Shown here: one piece after another, positions 21,326 to 31,444 of the stretch
How positions within the stretch are numbered: the first letter of the stretch is position 1
How the letters are laid out: every line of letters begins with the position of its first letter
Assembly (NCBI GenBank): GCA_905221605.1
Contig: CAJNDS010002482.1
Coordinates: forward strand, 263,501-327,500
Reading direction: 5' to 3'
DNA: 64,000 nt
DNA from: Symbiodinium natans
Taxonomy: Eukaryota; Sar; Dinophyceae; Suessiales; Symbiodiniaceae
Notes under the pieces: model-generated
Databases searched by the model: none
Told to the model about the DNA's origin: nothing
Seen by the model: the letters and a program-made list of their open reading frames with translations, nothing else
Position numbers and translations under genes: made by a program

Positions 21326-21820
21326 GCACCCAACGTGCGCTCCGACGATCGGCGTCGCCTGGACCTCGTCATCTACGGCGCGACCCCCCTCGGCGGGGCT
21401 TTCTGCTGCGACGCAACACTGGTTTCGCCGCTGTCGCGCACAGGCTTGCCCCAGCCCTGCGCAGCTGCGCACGACGGAGCTGCCCTGCACGTCACCGAGC
21501 GCCGCAAGTGAGCCGCCTACCCGGAGCTGAATGCTGGCGATGCTGGCGGCCCGCAACAGCTCGTGGTGTTGGGGAGGGGACGCTGGAATGCCGAAGTGCA
21601 GCAGCTGCTCCGGGATTTGGTCTGCGTCCGTGCCGAACGAGCTCTGCCAGCCATGCGAGGCGCTGCATCGTCGGCATGGGCCAGACGTTGGTGGGCCATA
21701 CTGGCAGTGTCGGCGTCACAAGCATTGCCCTCGGGTTGGCCTGGCCTGCGCCGCTCCACACGAGCCAGCTGTCGGCCCCATGGCTGGACCGAGTGCTCGA
21801 CCTTGCTGATGTGACGGGGC
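21326..21820 (+). pseudogene. LINE family B nuclease-like module, third copy
   Basis: The best preserved copy. DDRRRLDLVIYGATPLGGAF at about 21335, CCDATLVSPL, HDGAAL, ERRK then (after a stop) AYPELN, QQLVVLG, RWNAEVQQLL, and AWARRWWAIL. The D...DATLV...K/YPEL spacing is compatible with a PD-(D/E)xK restriction-like nuclease fold; that is an inference. The stop right after ERRK and a further frame change show it is inactive. Confidence 0.6.
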
Positions 21821-21849
21821 CGAGCCACTTGCCGCTTCGCGGCCCTTAA

Positions 21850-22910
21850 AACGCCGTGATGTAGGCAATTATGCACAAGGCATGCAGCAGGAACCCAAGC
21901 CATGCAGGTGCAAAAGTGACGGAGCAAAAAAAGTGGCTTCGACCGCAGCGTGGGCACCTCTCAAAAGAGAGAATGGGGAAAGGCGGTTTGCAATCATCGT
22001 TGTGCGCCTGTGGTCATGATGGATCCGACTCCTGCTCGCAGCCACGCCCGCGCAGCCCTCTGATGGGGATCTGTCGGAGTTGACCTTGCCGAAAAACAAC
22101 TTTCCCACCTTCCGTACTGCACTGGGACCGCGCAGCAGTGAGAAAAAAACACAAAAATGACAAGATTAATGCAAAGGAAAGGGTTGCTTTGTACTTCTTT
22201 GGGGGCGAGTTGGCTAATGTGACCTCGCAGCTTCGGCAGGGCGGGAGGGAAAAAAAGGGTTGCATCAAGCAATGAATCATTTGCAGGCCGCTATTCAAGG
22301 CGGTCGGACAACGAACGCGCGCGGGGCCAAGGTCTGAAGAGCGTTTTGTCCAGCATGTTTTAAAACAGCAGTGTCAAGGCAATTGCTGTTGCGCTTCCTT
22401 GTGTCCTTGGCCAGCACGGGTGTCGTGGGTACGCCCTGCTAACTTAAGCGCTTGCATTCGTTTGTGCGTGGGCCCGTGCGGAGACAGGCGTGGATGCGGT
22501 GTTGGGCTTGTTGCAGGAGGCAGGTGGAGCGGGTCGAAGTCATTTTTAGCTTACAACTCGTTTCTTAATGTTTCTTGTGCAGTCCGTTCGCAACAGGTGA
22601 TGGGCCTCTCTCACGGCTTGCCGCCAAACAAGGGAGGTTGGGCATGGCTGCCCTTGACCCCACGACATGCGTTCTGCCACTTGCGTTTCTTGTTCGGTGC
22701 GGGCAATGCAGGTGATTTTGGTTGTTTTATGGCCCTTGCCCGCCTCTACAGCTTCAGTTTGTTGCTTGGCGGATTTTGCCTGTTCGCGGGGTATGCTGAC
22801 ATGAGGCACAGCTTCCTTTCCTGAGCGCATCTGCGTACCAGCAGGAGCACTGCAGTCACCATGCTGCCGTGCCATCATTAGGAACTTCAGTTTGTGGTGA
22901 GCGGGCAACG
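21850..22910 (+). other. intergenic, no gene seen
   Basis: No domain, exon chain or large repeat could be supported. Confidence 0.4.
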
Positions 22911-23313
22911 TGCAGGGCAAGGATACGGTGGCTGGTCTGGTCGCAGACGCGTCGAAGTACATTCAAAGCCGAGTGGGCATCTCTGATTACAGTTGGGCTA
23001 CAGTTGGTGCACAATGGTGTGAGTTCAGACGCGACATCTCTCTTTGGACGGAACCGAGGATCCCAGATGGAAACCCTTGCTGGAAATGATGATAGGCAGT
23101 GGGCTTCCAGACAGGTTGGAGGCCAGTACTTCTGCTGTTTCTGCAATGCGCGTAGTGGTTTCGACCTGGCCCGGTAAATCTAGTGATTGCAGATTGTCGT
23201 GTGTTGCACCGTGGGTGTGTCCATGTAGCCAGGCCTTACTAGAAACAGGCTGGCTTGATAGTAATATCAAGTTCTAGCTTATTGAACACGGTTGCGTTTC
23301 ATGTCCGTCGCAG

Positions 23314-23487
23314 GTAGCAGAAGACTTGCAGAGAACACTGGGCATACGACACTTTTGCGGACAAGATACAACGGGCAGTGTTGCCACGAGAACTGGAATC
23401 GCATATCCCGTTGATTCTGCTGAATTCAACTGGCACGACTGGAGCTACGATGATGAGCTCGACAAAGTGGCTCGCTTCATCAAGTAG
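23314..23487 (+). CDS. terminal exon of unidentified gene
   Basis: A cag|g acceptor at 23311-23314 opens a 57-codon exon ending in TAG at 23485-23487. It encodes VAEDLQRTLGIRHFCGQD followed by an acidic, aromatic end (NWHDWSYDDELDKVARFIK). Composition and the splice site argue for a real exon. Two open stretches upstream could be earlier exons of the same gene: 22916-23085 (GKDTVAGLVADASKYIQSRV...) and 23116-23178, which ends at a strong gtaaat donor and carries an FCCFC motif. I could not join them in phase. Function unknown. Confidence 0.45.
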   Translation, partial: VAEDLQRTLGIRHFCGQDTTGSVATRTGIAYPVDSAEFNWHDWSYDDELDKVARFIK

Positions 23488-23618
23488 AAGACGGCGACAC
23501 CTTCTGATAGAACAAATCAACAAGCGCCGCTAGCCCCTCCTAGTGCTGGTACAAGGGGCTCACGAGGTACCTACTGCGTGCCCCTGAATAAAACAGGAGA
23601 AAATACATGAAGGAAGAA

Positions 23619-23660
23619 AGAAGGGAGAAGGGGAGAAGGGGAGAAGGGGCGAAGGGGAGA
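23619..23660 (+). repeat. 8-bp tandem repeat, gggagaag-like
   Basis: About five purine-only units of gggagaag with small changes. Confidence 0.85.
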
Positions 23661-24816
23661 TTTTTGGGGCACGAGTCACCATGGCACGTGATGGCATGTG
23701 CATTTATATTCATGCTGGCACAAATTGTCGTGCACATTTGCACCTGGGTGTTGCCGAACTCTGTTCAGAGCACGTACGCGTGCCACATCCAACGCATCAT
23801 TGCAACATTTCAAAAGAATCTGGGTCGGTAGTGGCGCTGCCGCCAGGAGATCCAGAAGGCTGTGCAATCACTTTCTGACACTGGCTGGTCGTCACAGGCG
23901 CAGCAAGAAGACATGCCTGCGTATTCATGCAGCAAAACCAAGCCGAGGTTGTTCTCCACGTGCCTGGTTGTCAGCCAGCTTCTGACCGCGTAGTTGGCGT
24001 GCTGAGCCAGCATGGTTCATGCAGAGAGCATCCCAGACAGAAAAAGCCATGGGCATCAAACATTGTATCTTGCCAGGCCCGACCTCAAGCTGGGCATCGG
24101 CCAAGATGATTTCCGGAAAAGCCGAGTGCGGCTGCAGGTGCCGCTTCGGCCAGCTGCGCTGCATGATGAGTCCACGTCTTGTGAAGGTTCCATTAGTGGC
24201 AGCAAGACTTCTCACATCACGCATGGATGCGGCCGCGCCGTTGCCATCCTGACGTGCTTGCAAAAGTGTACCTGCAAGGCACTTGGTGTTGTTTTTTTGG
24301 GGGGGCATTCGGGCAGGTCTGCTACTGATAGATGGGCTCGTGCCTCGAAGGACGTGTGCCGTAGATGGTGCAGGATGCAGTCGGCTAGCGCCCGTTAGTG
24401 TGCCCAGGTCTTGGAAGATTACGTCTTGCTCACACTGGATATGCCTGGAGCCGGGTTGGACAAATCTGACAAAACCTTGTCCATCACAAAGCAGTTGCCA
24501 GTGTAGGATAAGTCAAAGGTTTTCTTGTGACATTGAAGAGTGCAGCAAGCAGCTGTTGCGAATACCGGTGGCGCACCAAGTATGGACTGCATCGGGTCCC
24601 TGGACCCGTGTCAATAAGATTTGCTGAGGTCTTGCATCCCCACTTCGAGGCTGCAGTGGTGGAAGTTCTGTTCTGCCAAATGCTTCAGCTGCCTGTGCCA
24701 AGGTGCGCTGCCAACGATGTTGAAAAGATACCGTTAATACAGCGCTTGTTTGCAGTTGGGAATTGCCAAGCGTCCTGTCGCAACACTGTAGTAAATAACG
24801 TTGCACTCGCTTTACT

Positions 24817-24910
24817 AAACACCCCCCCACCCCCAACAAATTTGGGCCCTCTATAAACGCGCTGGCGCGGCGACCCCCCAAAACAAAGGGGGGGGGGGTG
24901 GGGGGAGGGG
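24817..24910. repeat. C-run and G-run inverted pair, G-quadruplex potential
   Basis: Runs of C with the form ccccccc-a-ccccc (24817-24835) face G runs of 11, 6 and 4 at 24888-24910. The two could pair as a hairpin, or the G side could form a quadruplex. Confidence 0.6.
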
Positions 24911-24911
24911 T

Positions 24912-25350
24912 ACCGCCCTCAGGGCCTCATTTCTGCGTAAGCCCGCAACCCTCGACACAAACCCGTGAAAAGAGCAATCATCCGAAAAACTGTGTATTAT
25001 AGAGGGTGACGCAACAAATTTATTGAAATGCGTCGGGCTGGCCCGTGGACTACCTATCACAAAATTTGTTGGGGCCTCGTTTCGTAATGAAATTCCATAA
25101 GGCTTTGCATGGAACTGGCCGGGCTTAGCTTTGTGGATTCTCCGGGCTCTGGCTCTTTAAGATTCCTGGAGCCCAAGGCCCTCAGGGCCCCAAGCCTTAC
25201 TGCTGAAACCCTTAACCCTAAACACAGACCCTTAAAAAAGAGGAACGTCTGGAAAAAAAAAGACTTGTGATACTGGCGGGTACCTGCAACATCCTGCACC
25301 AAACTCGGTTCGCAGAAAAAAACTAAAAACTTGTGAGTATAGAGGATGCA
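24912..25350 (+). repeat. diverged direct repeat pair
   Basis: Segments starting near 24914 and near 25180 share gccctcagggc, then gtaagcc/cttac, aaccct, acacaaaccc/acacagaccc, and an a-rich end before ttgtga/tgtgtat. Copies are about 270 bases apart and clearly diverged. Confidence 0.45.
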
Positions 25351-26347
25351 TGTACTAAACCGAGTGCAACATGATGTAGATCGAGCTTGCAAGTCAGCCG
25401 CCGCGTAAACATGAGCGAAGTGAGTTGTGCATGACTCAGAGCCGCGACGAATCTGTGTGCAAGTACTGTGATTGTTCGGGATCGCGATGCGCCAGATTAG
25501 ATGCCGCCAGCTTCGTGCTTCAAAGCTCACCTTCCACGGGGGGCGCTCTCGAAGCTCATGACGTTGAAATTGCGGCACACGGGCCCCGTGACATTTTTGT
25601 TAGGTTTTGGCCCTGGCTTGGCTGGTCTCCTTTTCCCTTGCCATGAGGTTCGAACAGGGTGGGTTGCGCCCCACCTCATAATCACAGAATCCGTGTCCAA
25701 TAGATGCTGGCAACTCTATAAGTGGGGAATAGAAGCGCTCGACTCGTCGATGCTGCTCTGCGTTCTTATATTTGAACCTGTGAAGCGTTGGCCCTTTTCG
25801 GAAGTACATGATCAAGCCTCAGGCTGACACTGCCGAATCTCCTTTACCAGATTCAGCTCCGAACGATCAGGCAGTGCACGCTGCACGTTCAGTCATGTTC
25901 AGTCGCCATCGGCATTATACTCCACAGGGTCGATTACATAATGTGTGACGCTTGCTCCATTTAAGCTGCTGGTGCGTGAATCGACGCGTTGGGTGCGCAA
26001 AGATGCGGAGCGTGAATCCAGATTTCAGTGCGCGAATCATTCGTTTTCAGCGTGCGAGATCCTTGCCCAGATAATGGTGTATTTCTCACGTCGGCCAGTC
26101 ATCGCTATTTGATTTGCTGCGATGCCTGTGTTCCCAAAATGATTTTCGGTATCTGCTGGCGTGGTGCTTGAGAAATGAGAGAAGTCCGTTTTGCAAGCTG
26201 CGTGAAGGCTGCCTCCGTTGTTTTATTCTCGGTTGCTCGAGGTGGGGAAGCGGGGAAGCATTGACCAACATTTCAGGGTAGATTTGAATGGATCTGCTTC
26301 AGGTGTGTGCGGAGAAGCAGGCTTCAATGAACAAGCTGATTGATGAG

Positions 26348-27305
26348 GCCCCGTTGCCTTGGCAAAGGATGTTGGCCCTGCTTTGGCACAGCAGGCCTTT
26401 CAGGCATTGTTTTCGAAACTGCCAGACCTGGATGAGGATTGTGCATGGCTCAACAAGGGTTGGGATGTTGCGTATTTGAAGTTTCTGGGTGCATGTGCAA
26501 GAATGTCCAAACACACAATGCTGTCTTGACAAAAAGCAAGGCCTGGATGCGCTTGCTCGGGCCTTGGCATCTGCTTGCATGACCTTTGCATGACCTTTGC
26601 ATGGCCTTTGGCCTGATCCCTCTGTGTAAACATCCTGACGATGAGGCGGGCACTTTTGCGTGTCGTTTGTCCAAGAACTCGTTCCAGGCCAAGCATTTTG
26701 TTCCTCTTCGGTGTGGGGTTGCTGGGTATTTTTGCTCCGCTATGATCAGTAGAATCCTGCAGAGTATATAGCTAGCGCCCAGCCCCACACAAACAGATGG
26801 CGGGGGATCACGGAATGCATCACGGAAAGTATTAATGGAGTTGATCATGGAGAGAATATGGGACCGGAAAGAAGAAGCGGAAAGTCTGAACAGATCACGG
26901 ACAACGGGTCACGGACATGGCGACGAAAAGGGTCACAGATGATGGGGGAAGCGGATTGAAGGGGGAGAGACAACGGCAAGAACACTAAACATATCAGGCT
27001 GACTCGGGTTTCCTCACCGAAACACGAGCTGGGTTCCGTTAGGCACCCGCCGGCCAGCACAAAATGGGGTGGAACGAAAAGTAGAACGGGGAGTGATGAC
27101 GGCCCACACGCTTGCTAGCATGTGGCAGGCCGACTGGAGCTTGTTTGTCGGGACGGAAGCCACCTGTGAGGCGGATGGCCGATGCCGCACATTGCCAGAA
27201 TATCTTATACTGAGAAAGCATTTCTTGCAGGCAAAGCGATTTGCCAAGATGACCTTCCAGAAGTTGTCCAGGGCTGAAGCAGAAGTTGGCATCCTCCGGA
27301 TCTTG
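26348..27305 (+). other. orphan exon-like segments, unidentified
   Basis: Three open stretches have the composition of real exons. 26348-26529, after an AG|GC site, reads VALAKDVGPALAQQAF then LFSKLPDLDEDCAWLNKGW. 26640-26771 reads DEAGTFACRLSKNSFQAKHF. 27110-27305 reads MWQADWSLFVGTEATCEADG and then a helical KRFAKMTFQKL segment. They may be upstream exons of the gene ending at 28873, about 0.7-2.5 kb away, but I could not join them in phase. Confidence 0.35.
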
Positions 27306-28022
27306 ACTCTTTTTTTTCCTCACTTGTGACTTTTTTCTCATTGCTTTTTCGCTTGTGACAAATTTTGAGGTTCTCGCTTGTACCTTTTTTTCCCAAAAAC
27401 ATCTCGGATGTTGGGTTCTCGTTTAGGTTCAAGCGGGGATGAAAACGAAACGGGGATGAAAACGAAACGGGGATGAACGAAGCGGGGATTAAAAGCAACA
27501 AAAAGAAAACGAAGCAGGGATGGCGCGGGGATCATCAGTGGACCACGTTTTCCTCCCCCCCGTTTCTCCCCCCCCGAAGAGGATGCTCTGATGCTCCGAC
27601 GTGGTAGCCAGAAATCCAGGCTCACTTATGACTATGAAATATTCACAAATTGTTCTATAGTCGCAGGTGAGCCGGAACCCCTCAACTGCGTTTACGGGTG
27701 AAACGCAAGTGAGCCTGCTTATAGTCGCAAGTGAGCCAAAAAAGCACAAGTGAGAAGCCTTTGTAGTCACAATACATGTAGACAGTGGCACGGCAATCAT
27801 TCCAGTGCTGGTAAGGCAACGTCTGTTGGAACATCACAACATGATGCACAGACTGCCCGAGGCAAGGAAAGTAAGGACATGAACTCTGTAAATTCATGTC
27901 TAACTGAAGCCAATGTGGCAGGCGTTGCACGTGTTGGCACCATCAGAACCGAAACCGGCAAGTGGACTCGGAGTCTCCTGCCGAGCAATGACCGGATTAT
28001 ATGAATCCAGCAGCGCGTGAAG

Positions 28023-28873
28023 GTTTGGGTTGCAAGCGGTCGATTTGCACTTGCTTGTCAGGTTGTTTCCAAGCCACAATTCGGCCGCATGATCAATCTT
28101 GTTCGCCTCAAGGTAAGATGCTCTTTCGTCGTGCTGATGCAGTTGTTAAGAAAGCGCTTGGGGTCTTCACTCGAGGATGCCAACCCAGCAAAAGTTTTTG
28201 ACTTTTGCCAGTGGCAGGCATCTTGGCATGGGTGTTGTTGTTTTTGGGCGGTTCCACCGTGCGGACCCTTCTCTTTCAACAACTTGCACACCTCGAGCTG
28301 CCGAGGCTGATGAAGTCCACACCGAAGGAGCAATATGCAATGTGCAGTGGGCATCTTGCATTGACATGCAGTGCAGAGGCATTCAGCTCAGGTTGACCAA
28401 ACTGAACCTGATCGATTTGTTTGCAGGCCGAGGACTTTGACCAAGTCGCCCCAGCTGAGGCGTGGACAAGTATCGCTTGAAGTGGCTCGTGCAATTCAGA
28501 GGGACAGGTGGATGGGTTTGCTTGCAGTGACAGGAGGGTGATTTGCCTCATCCCAAGCGACAAAAGACCGAGGTAAAACCTGAGGCAAGCTCATGTGAAG
28601 CCACTGTGAGGCTGTATTCCGCATCTGTCAGCTCAACTGCTTTTGTTGCTTGGCTAGGTCCATGAGGACTTTGGGGATCCACCCGCGCAGTCCTGGCCGC
28701 TGGAGGCTGGCAGGGCAGGGAAGACGCGAGTCGAAGTGCATCTTCAATCATGCTCGATCGGTGGTGTGATTGCTTGGTTCATCGCCTCCAAATTCCATGG
28801 ACGCTTTGTCTTACTTGTAGCTCAGAAGCGCACTTTCCCGAAGACTCAGGCCATCATTCGTAGACATGCCTAG
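28023..28873 (+). CDS. unidentified gene, last three exons
   Basis: Three exons join in phase 0: 28023-28217, 28427-28459 (only 33 bases) and 28658-28873 (TAG at 28871-28873). The two introns (209 and 198 bases) both start with GC after AG and end in AG|G, so donor and acceptor carry the same short repeat. The joined peptide runs through FALACQVVSKPQFGRMINLV, GSSLEDANPAKVFDFCQWQ, AEDFDQVAPAE and VHEDFGDPPAQSW, and ends in a basic segment (KRTFPKTQAIIRRHA). There is no motif I recognise. The 5' part is unresolved, perhaps using the exon-like stretches at 26.3-27.3 kb. The gene ends 479 bases before the THEP1 start, on the same strand. Confidence 0.6.
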
Positions 28874-29352
28874 GTCCCGCGAGAATTCTTGTTCAAACCT
28901 CCGTCCAAACAACTTATCTATCACTGATGATGTCCGTTCCACTATGCTTCTCTTCGTGCTTTTGCCCTGCTGGCATCATCGACTTGTGATGTTTCGGGGG
29001 TGACCCATGCTGGCCAGATCCTTGGCGCAGGAAGTGGCCGAGCTTGTCCTGGCTGTCATGCTGCAGCAGGGTCACAAGACCCCCACGCACATGGCAAAGA
29101 TCCTGGTGGGCTGCTTCAGAACCTGTTGTCGCGCGTTCTGTCTCAGATCGCCACCGCAGCAAGCAGATGACAGTCCATCCTTTGGCATTTTGGTTCCAGG
29201 GTATATTTTCTTTCTATGCATATAGCACAATGCATGATGTTTGTGCACAACATGCCCAAACCACTTTGAATTGCTGGCTTGAATGTGATATTGGGAGCAT
29301 ATATGCCCTGAAACGCTGCAGCTCATGCCTTGTAAGCCTGGTGCAAGAAGTC

Positions 29353-30039
29353 ATGCTGGCCAGCGAATGGGCATTCTCCGCGCAATTCTTCATTGTGAGT
29401 GGGCCTTCTGGTGCAGGGAAAACCACATTCCTTGAACATTGCTTGTCCAAGATGCAAGAAAAGGGTCTCCGAGTTGGTGGCCTGTTGGCTCCTACTGTGG
29501 ATGGGCGCCGACGCTTGCAATTGCTGGGTTCTGCCGAGTTGTTGCGTTTTCAGCTGAACGATGGCACGCCTGGTGATGGTAGTGGGCAGAGCAGTTCAAC
29601 TGAGATTGTGGATGGAGTTCAGGTGGGGAATTTCTGTTTCGACAGAGACACGTTTGCAGCTGCTCGTTCTGAGCTGCATGGCCTCAGAGAGCTTCAGAGC
29701 GCCGATTGGATCCTAATCGATGAGGTTGGCCCCTTGGAGTTCCGAGGTGAGGGCCTCGAACCAGCTCTGGGAGATTTGCTGCGTGCTGCATCCCGTGGTG
29801 AACTGGGACCGCCACAGCCGCGATTTCTGATCATTGTTCGGCCTTCGCTAAAGGATGCCCTTGTCAAAACCTATGACTTGGATGGGGCTATCTCAAGTCT
29901 TGGCGATGCCGCAGGTTTCTTCCCTGGTTCTGGAGGTGCTGAGGCCAGAGCGGCGGCTGTCGTGCACATCGATGTGCAGCTGCTGGAGAATCGTGACGAA
30001 GTCATCTCCAAGCTGGCTGGCTTACCCCACCTGCTGTAG
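29353..30039 (+). CDS. THEP1/NTPCR-type nucleoside-triphosphatase
   Basis: A P-loop NTPase of the THEP1 family (known in bacteria, archaea and eukaryotes; hydrolyses NTPs to NDPs, cellular role poorly known). From the ATG at 29353 it encodes 228 residues. FFIVSGPSGAGKTTFLEHCL (Walker A at about residues 13-25) is followed by GLRVGGLLAPTVDGRRR, the G-G-L/F-x-T-x-V-x-G-x-RR stretch usual for the family; a VGNFCFDRDTF segment; and ILIDEVGPLEF, the Walker B region with the family's characteristic E-x-G-P-L-E (about residues 120-130). The remaining 95 residues are longer than in typical 180-190-residue members. No intron is needed. The frame is open upstream to 29044, so an earlier start or a 5' exon is possible; the ATG at 29353 gives a family-like N-terminus. 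Confidence 0.78.
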   Translation: MLASEWAFSAQFFIVSGPSGAGKTTFLEHCLSKMQEKGLRVGGLLAPTVDGRRRLQLLGSAELLRFQLNDGTPGDGSGQSSSTEIVDGVQVGNFCFDRDTFAAARSELHGLRELQSADWILIDEVGPLEFRGEGLEPALGDLLRAASRGELGPPQPRFLIIVRPSLKDALVKTYDLDGAISSLGDAAGFFPGSGGAEARAAAVVHIDVQLLENRDEVISKLAGLPHLL

Positions 30040-30047
30040 CACGTTCA

Positions 30048-30390
30048 ATGGGTTCTAGCGAGCTGGCGGCAGCATATGCAGAGCTTTCGGACCCGCCTGG
30101 CAAGATCGCAGCCAGAAAGGGCACGTGCAATTCGAGCTACCGACTTTTCTGGTAAGTGGTTTGAAAGCATTGATCTGTGATGATCTTGTGGTGTCATGTG
30201 TGCAGGATGGGCATGCCGAGGACCTCTTGTGCTTTCTTGTGCCATGATCAGCTGGATCCTGCAGCTGCATGGAGCTGCCAGCTTGTGGGGCAGGTTTTGA
30301 AGCAGTTGCGCCCTGCTGACGAGAGTGGGTCTCAAAGCCTGGCCCATATTTGCAGCACACGGAGTTCGTGTGCTGCAACTGCGTGATTGC
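30048..30390 (+). other. possible small split ORF after THEP1
   Basis: An ATG at 30048, only eight bases after the THEP1 stop, opens a frame (MGSSELAAAYAELSDPPGKI...) that runs to a strong gtaagtgg donor at about 30151. A tgcag|g acceptor at about 30204 continues it in phase to a stop near 30387 (HDQLDPAAAWSCQLVGQVL...). No family is recognised. It could be the 3' untranslated region of THEP1 read by chance. Confidence 0.2.
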
Positions 30391-30689
30391 CAGCGTTGCA
30401 AGCATGAAAACCTTCTGTCATTTTGTGGTCGAAGTTGTTTCTACGAGGCTTCGGCAAGGCTTTGGCTCGCTGTGTCTTCGAGTTTTGGAGAGCGCATGGG
30501 CAGCGTCAGCTCCTCGATGTTTTGATGTTAAGATGGCCCTTCATTGAGCAGGGCGAGGGAGAGAGGGATAGAGAAGATCAGAGAGCAGAGAGAGAGACAG
30601 AGAGAGAGAGGGGCGATCCCTTCGGGCGTTGAGTGCGCATGAAAGGAAATGAATCAAAGCATATGACAGGAAAGCAGGGAGAGAAAGAG

Positions 30690-30843
30690 AGAAGAAGAAG
30701 AAGAAGAAGAAGAAGAAGAAGAAGAAGAAGAAGAAGAAGAAGAAGAAGAAGAAGAAGAAGAAGAAGAAGAAGAAGAAGAAGAAGAAGAAGGAGAAGAAGA
30801 CGAAGAAGAAGAAGGAGAAGAAGAACAATAAGAAGAAGAAGAG
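30690..30843 (+). repeat. (GAA)n microsatellite
   Basis: About 50 GAA units with rare interruptions, preceded at 30545-30615 by a shorter GA-rich stretch. The strand is purine-only over the whole repeat. Confidence 0.97.
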
Positions 30844-30846
30844 AGA

Positions 30847-30861
30847 CATTTTTGGCTCAAG
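30847..30861 (+). other. possible relict spliced leader
   Basis: The 15-mer catttttggctcaag differs by one extra T from the 3' end of the dinoflagellate spliced leader (catttt-ggctcaag). Such relicts mark mRNAs that were reverse-transcribed back into the genome. It directly follows the (GAA)n tract; no gene remnant follows it that I can identify. Confidence 0.4.
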
Positions 30862-31440
30862 TCGCCTTCGGGGAACCCCCCCCCTGCCGGGGTGTGGCTT
30901 GAGTAGCCGAGCCGAACCTTCAGGCTGTTCCTCACGCTCCCGACAAGCCCGCCGTTGTTTTTTTCGTTTGGGCTGTTGTGAGTCGTTTTGCTGTTCGGGG
31001 TGAGCGGGGTTGAAACTTAGCTTCATGGACGCCTTAGGACAAACGCCGTGAGTGAGCAGCTGCAGCGCAGTAGCATACACCTGCAGACAGTGTCAGTTTT
31101 CCTTTTGTATGTATGTTTCTTTTTGTCTTTGAGTCGCGGCGCATGCCTTCCAGGGGTCCCAGGATTGCACTCTACTCCAACTTCCGGCATTCACACCGAG
31201 CAGCCATGGAAGAACAGATCACCTGCTTGCTTGCTCGGGGTCTGTAAGAAAAACAGGTCTGCCCAAAATCTGCGGCCTTCTCGACAGATTCGAACGAAAG
31301 GAAAACGACAAGGGGAAAAAGGGCCTTTAATCATTACTTGAATTCATGCAGGGGCGCAAAGTTAGGGTTAGTTAGTTTCCAACGGTTAACCGCCGAATTT
31401 CTGTCCCGAGGGTGGGTTCCTGATGAAGAGGATAACAGGG
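30862..31440 (+). other. intergenic, no gene seen
   Basis: It begins with a short hairpin-like block (cttcggggaaccccc... with gccgg and a later ggcttgag). No exon chain is supported. Confidence 0.4.
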
Positions 31441-31444
31441 GCTT

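Larger units (their letters stand above)
23490..26345 (+). other. intergenic with short repeats
   Basis: No gene is supported on +. Minus-strand open frames at 23810-24013 and 24513-24881 look somewhat protein-like but show no motif or splice chain. The stretch contains a gggagaag tandem repeat (23619-23660), a C-run/G-run hairpin (24817-24910) and a diverged direct repeat (24912-25350). Confidence 0.4.

Noticed and set aside
25205-25225. Telomere-like aaccctaaac
   Set aside because: Single partial unit, no tandem array.
28113-28142. 30-base intron starting gtaagatg in the unidentified gene at 28 kb
   Set aside because: The 30 bases are in frame and open, so reading through is simpler than such a short intron.
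30541-31080. Poly-Phe, poly-Ser and poly-Arg frames at the (GAA)n repeat
   Set aside because: Translation of a trinucleotide repeat.
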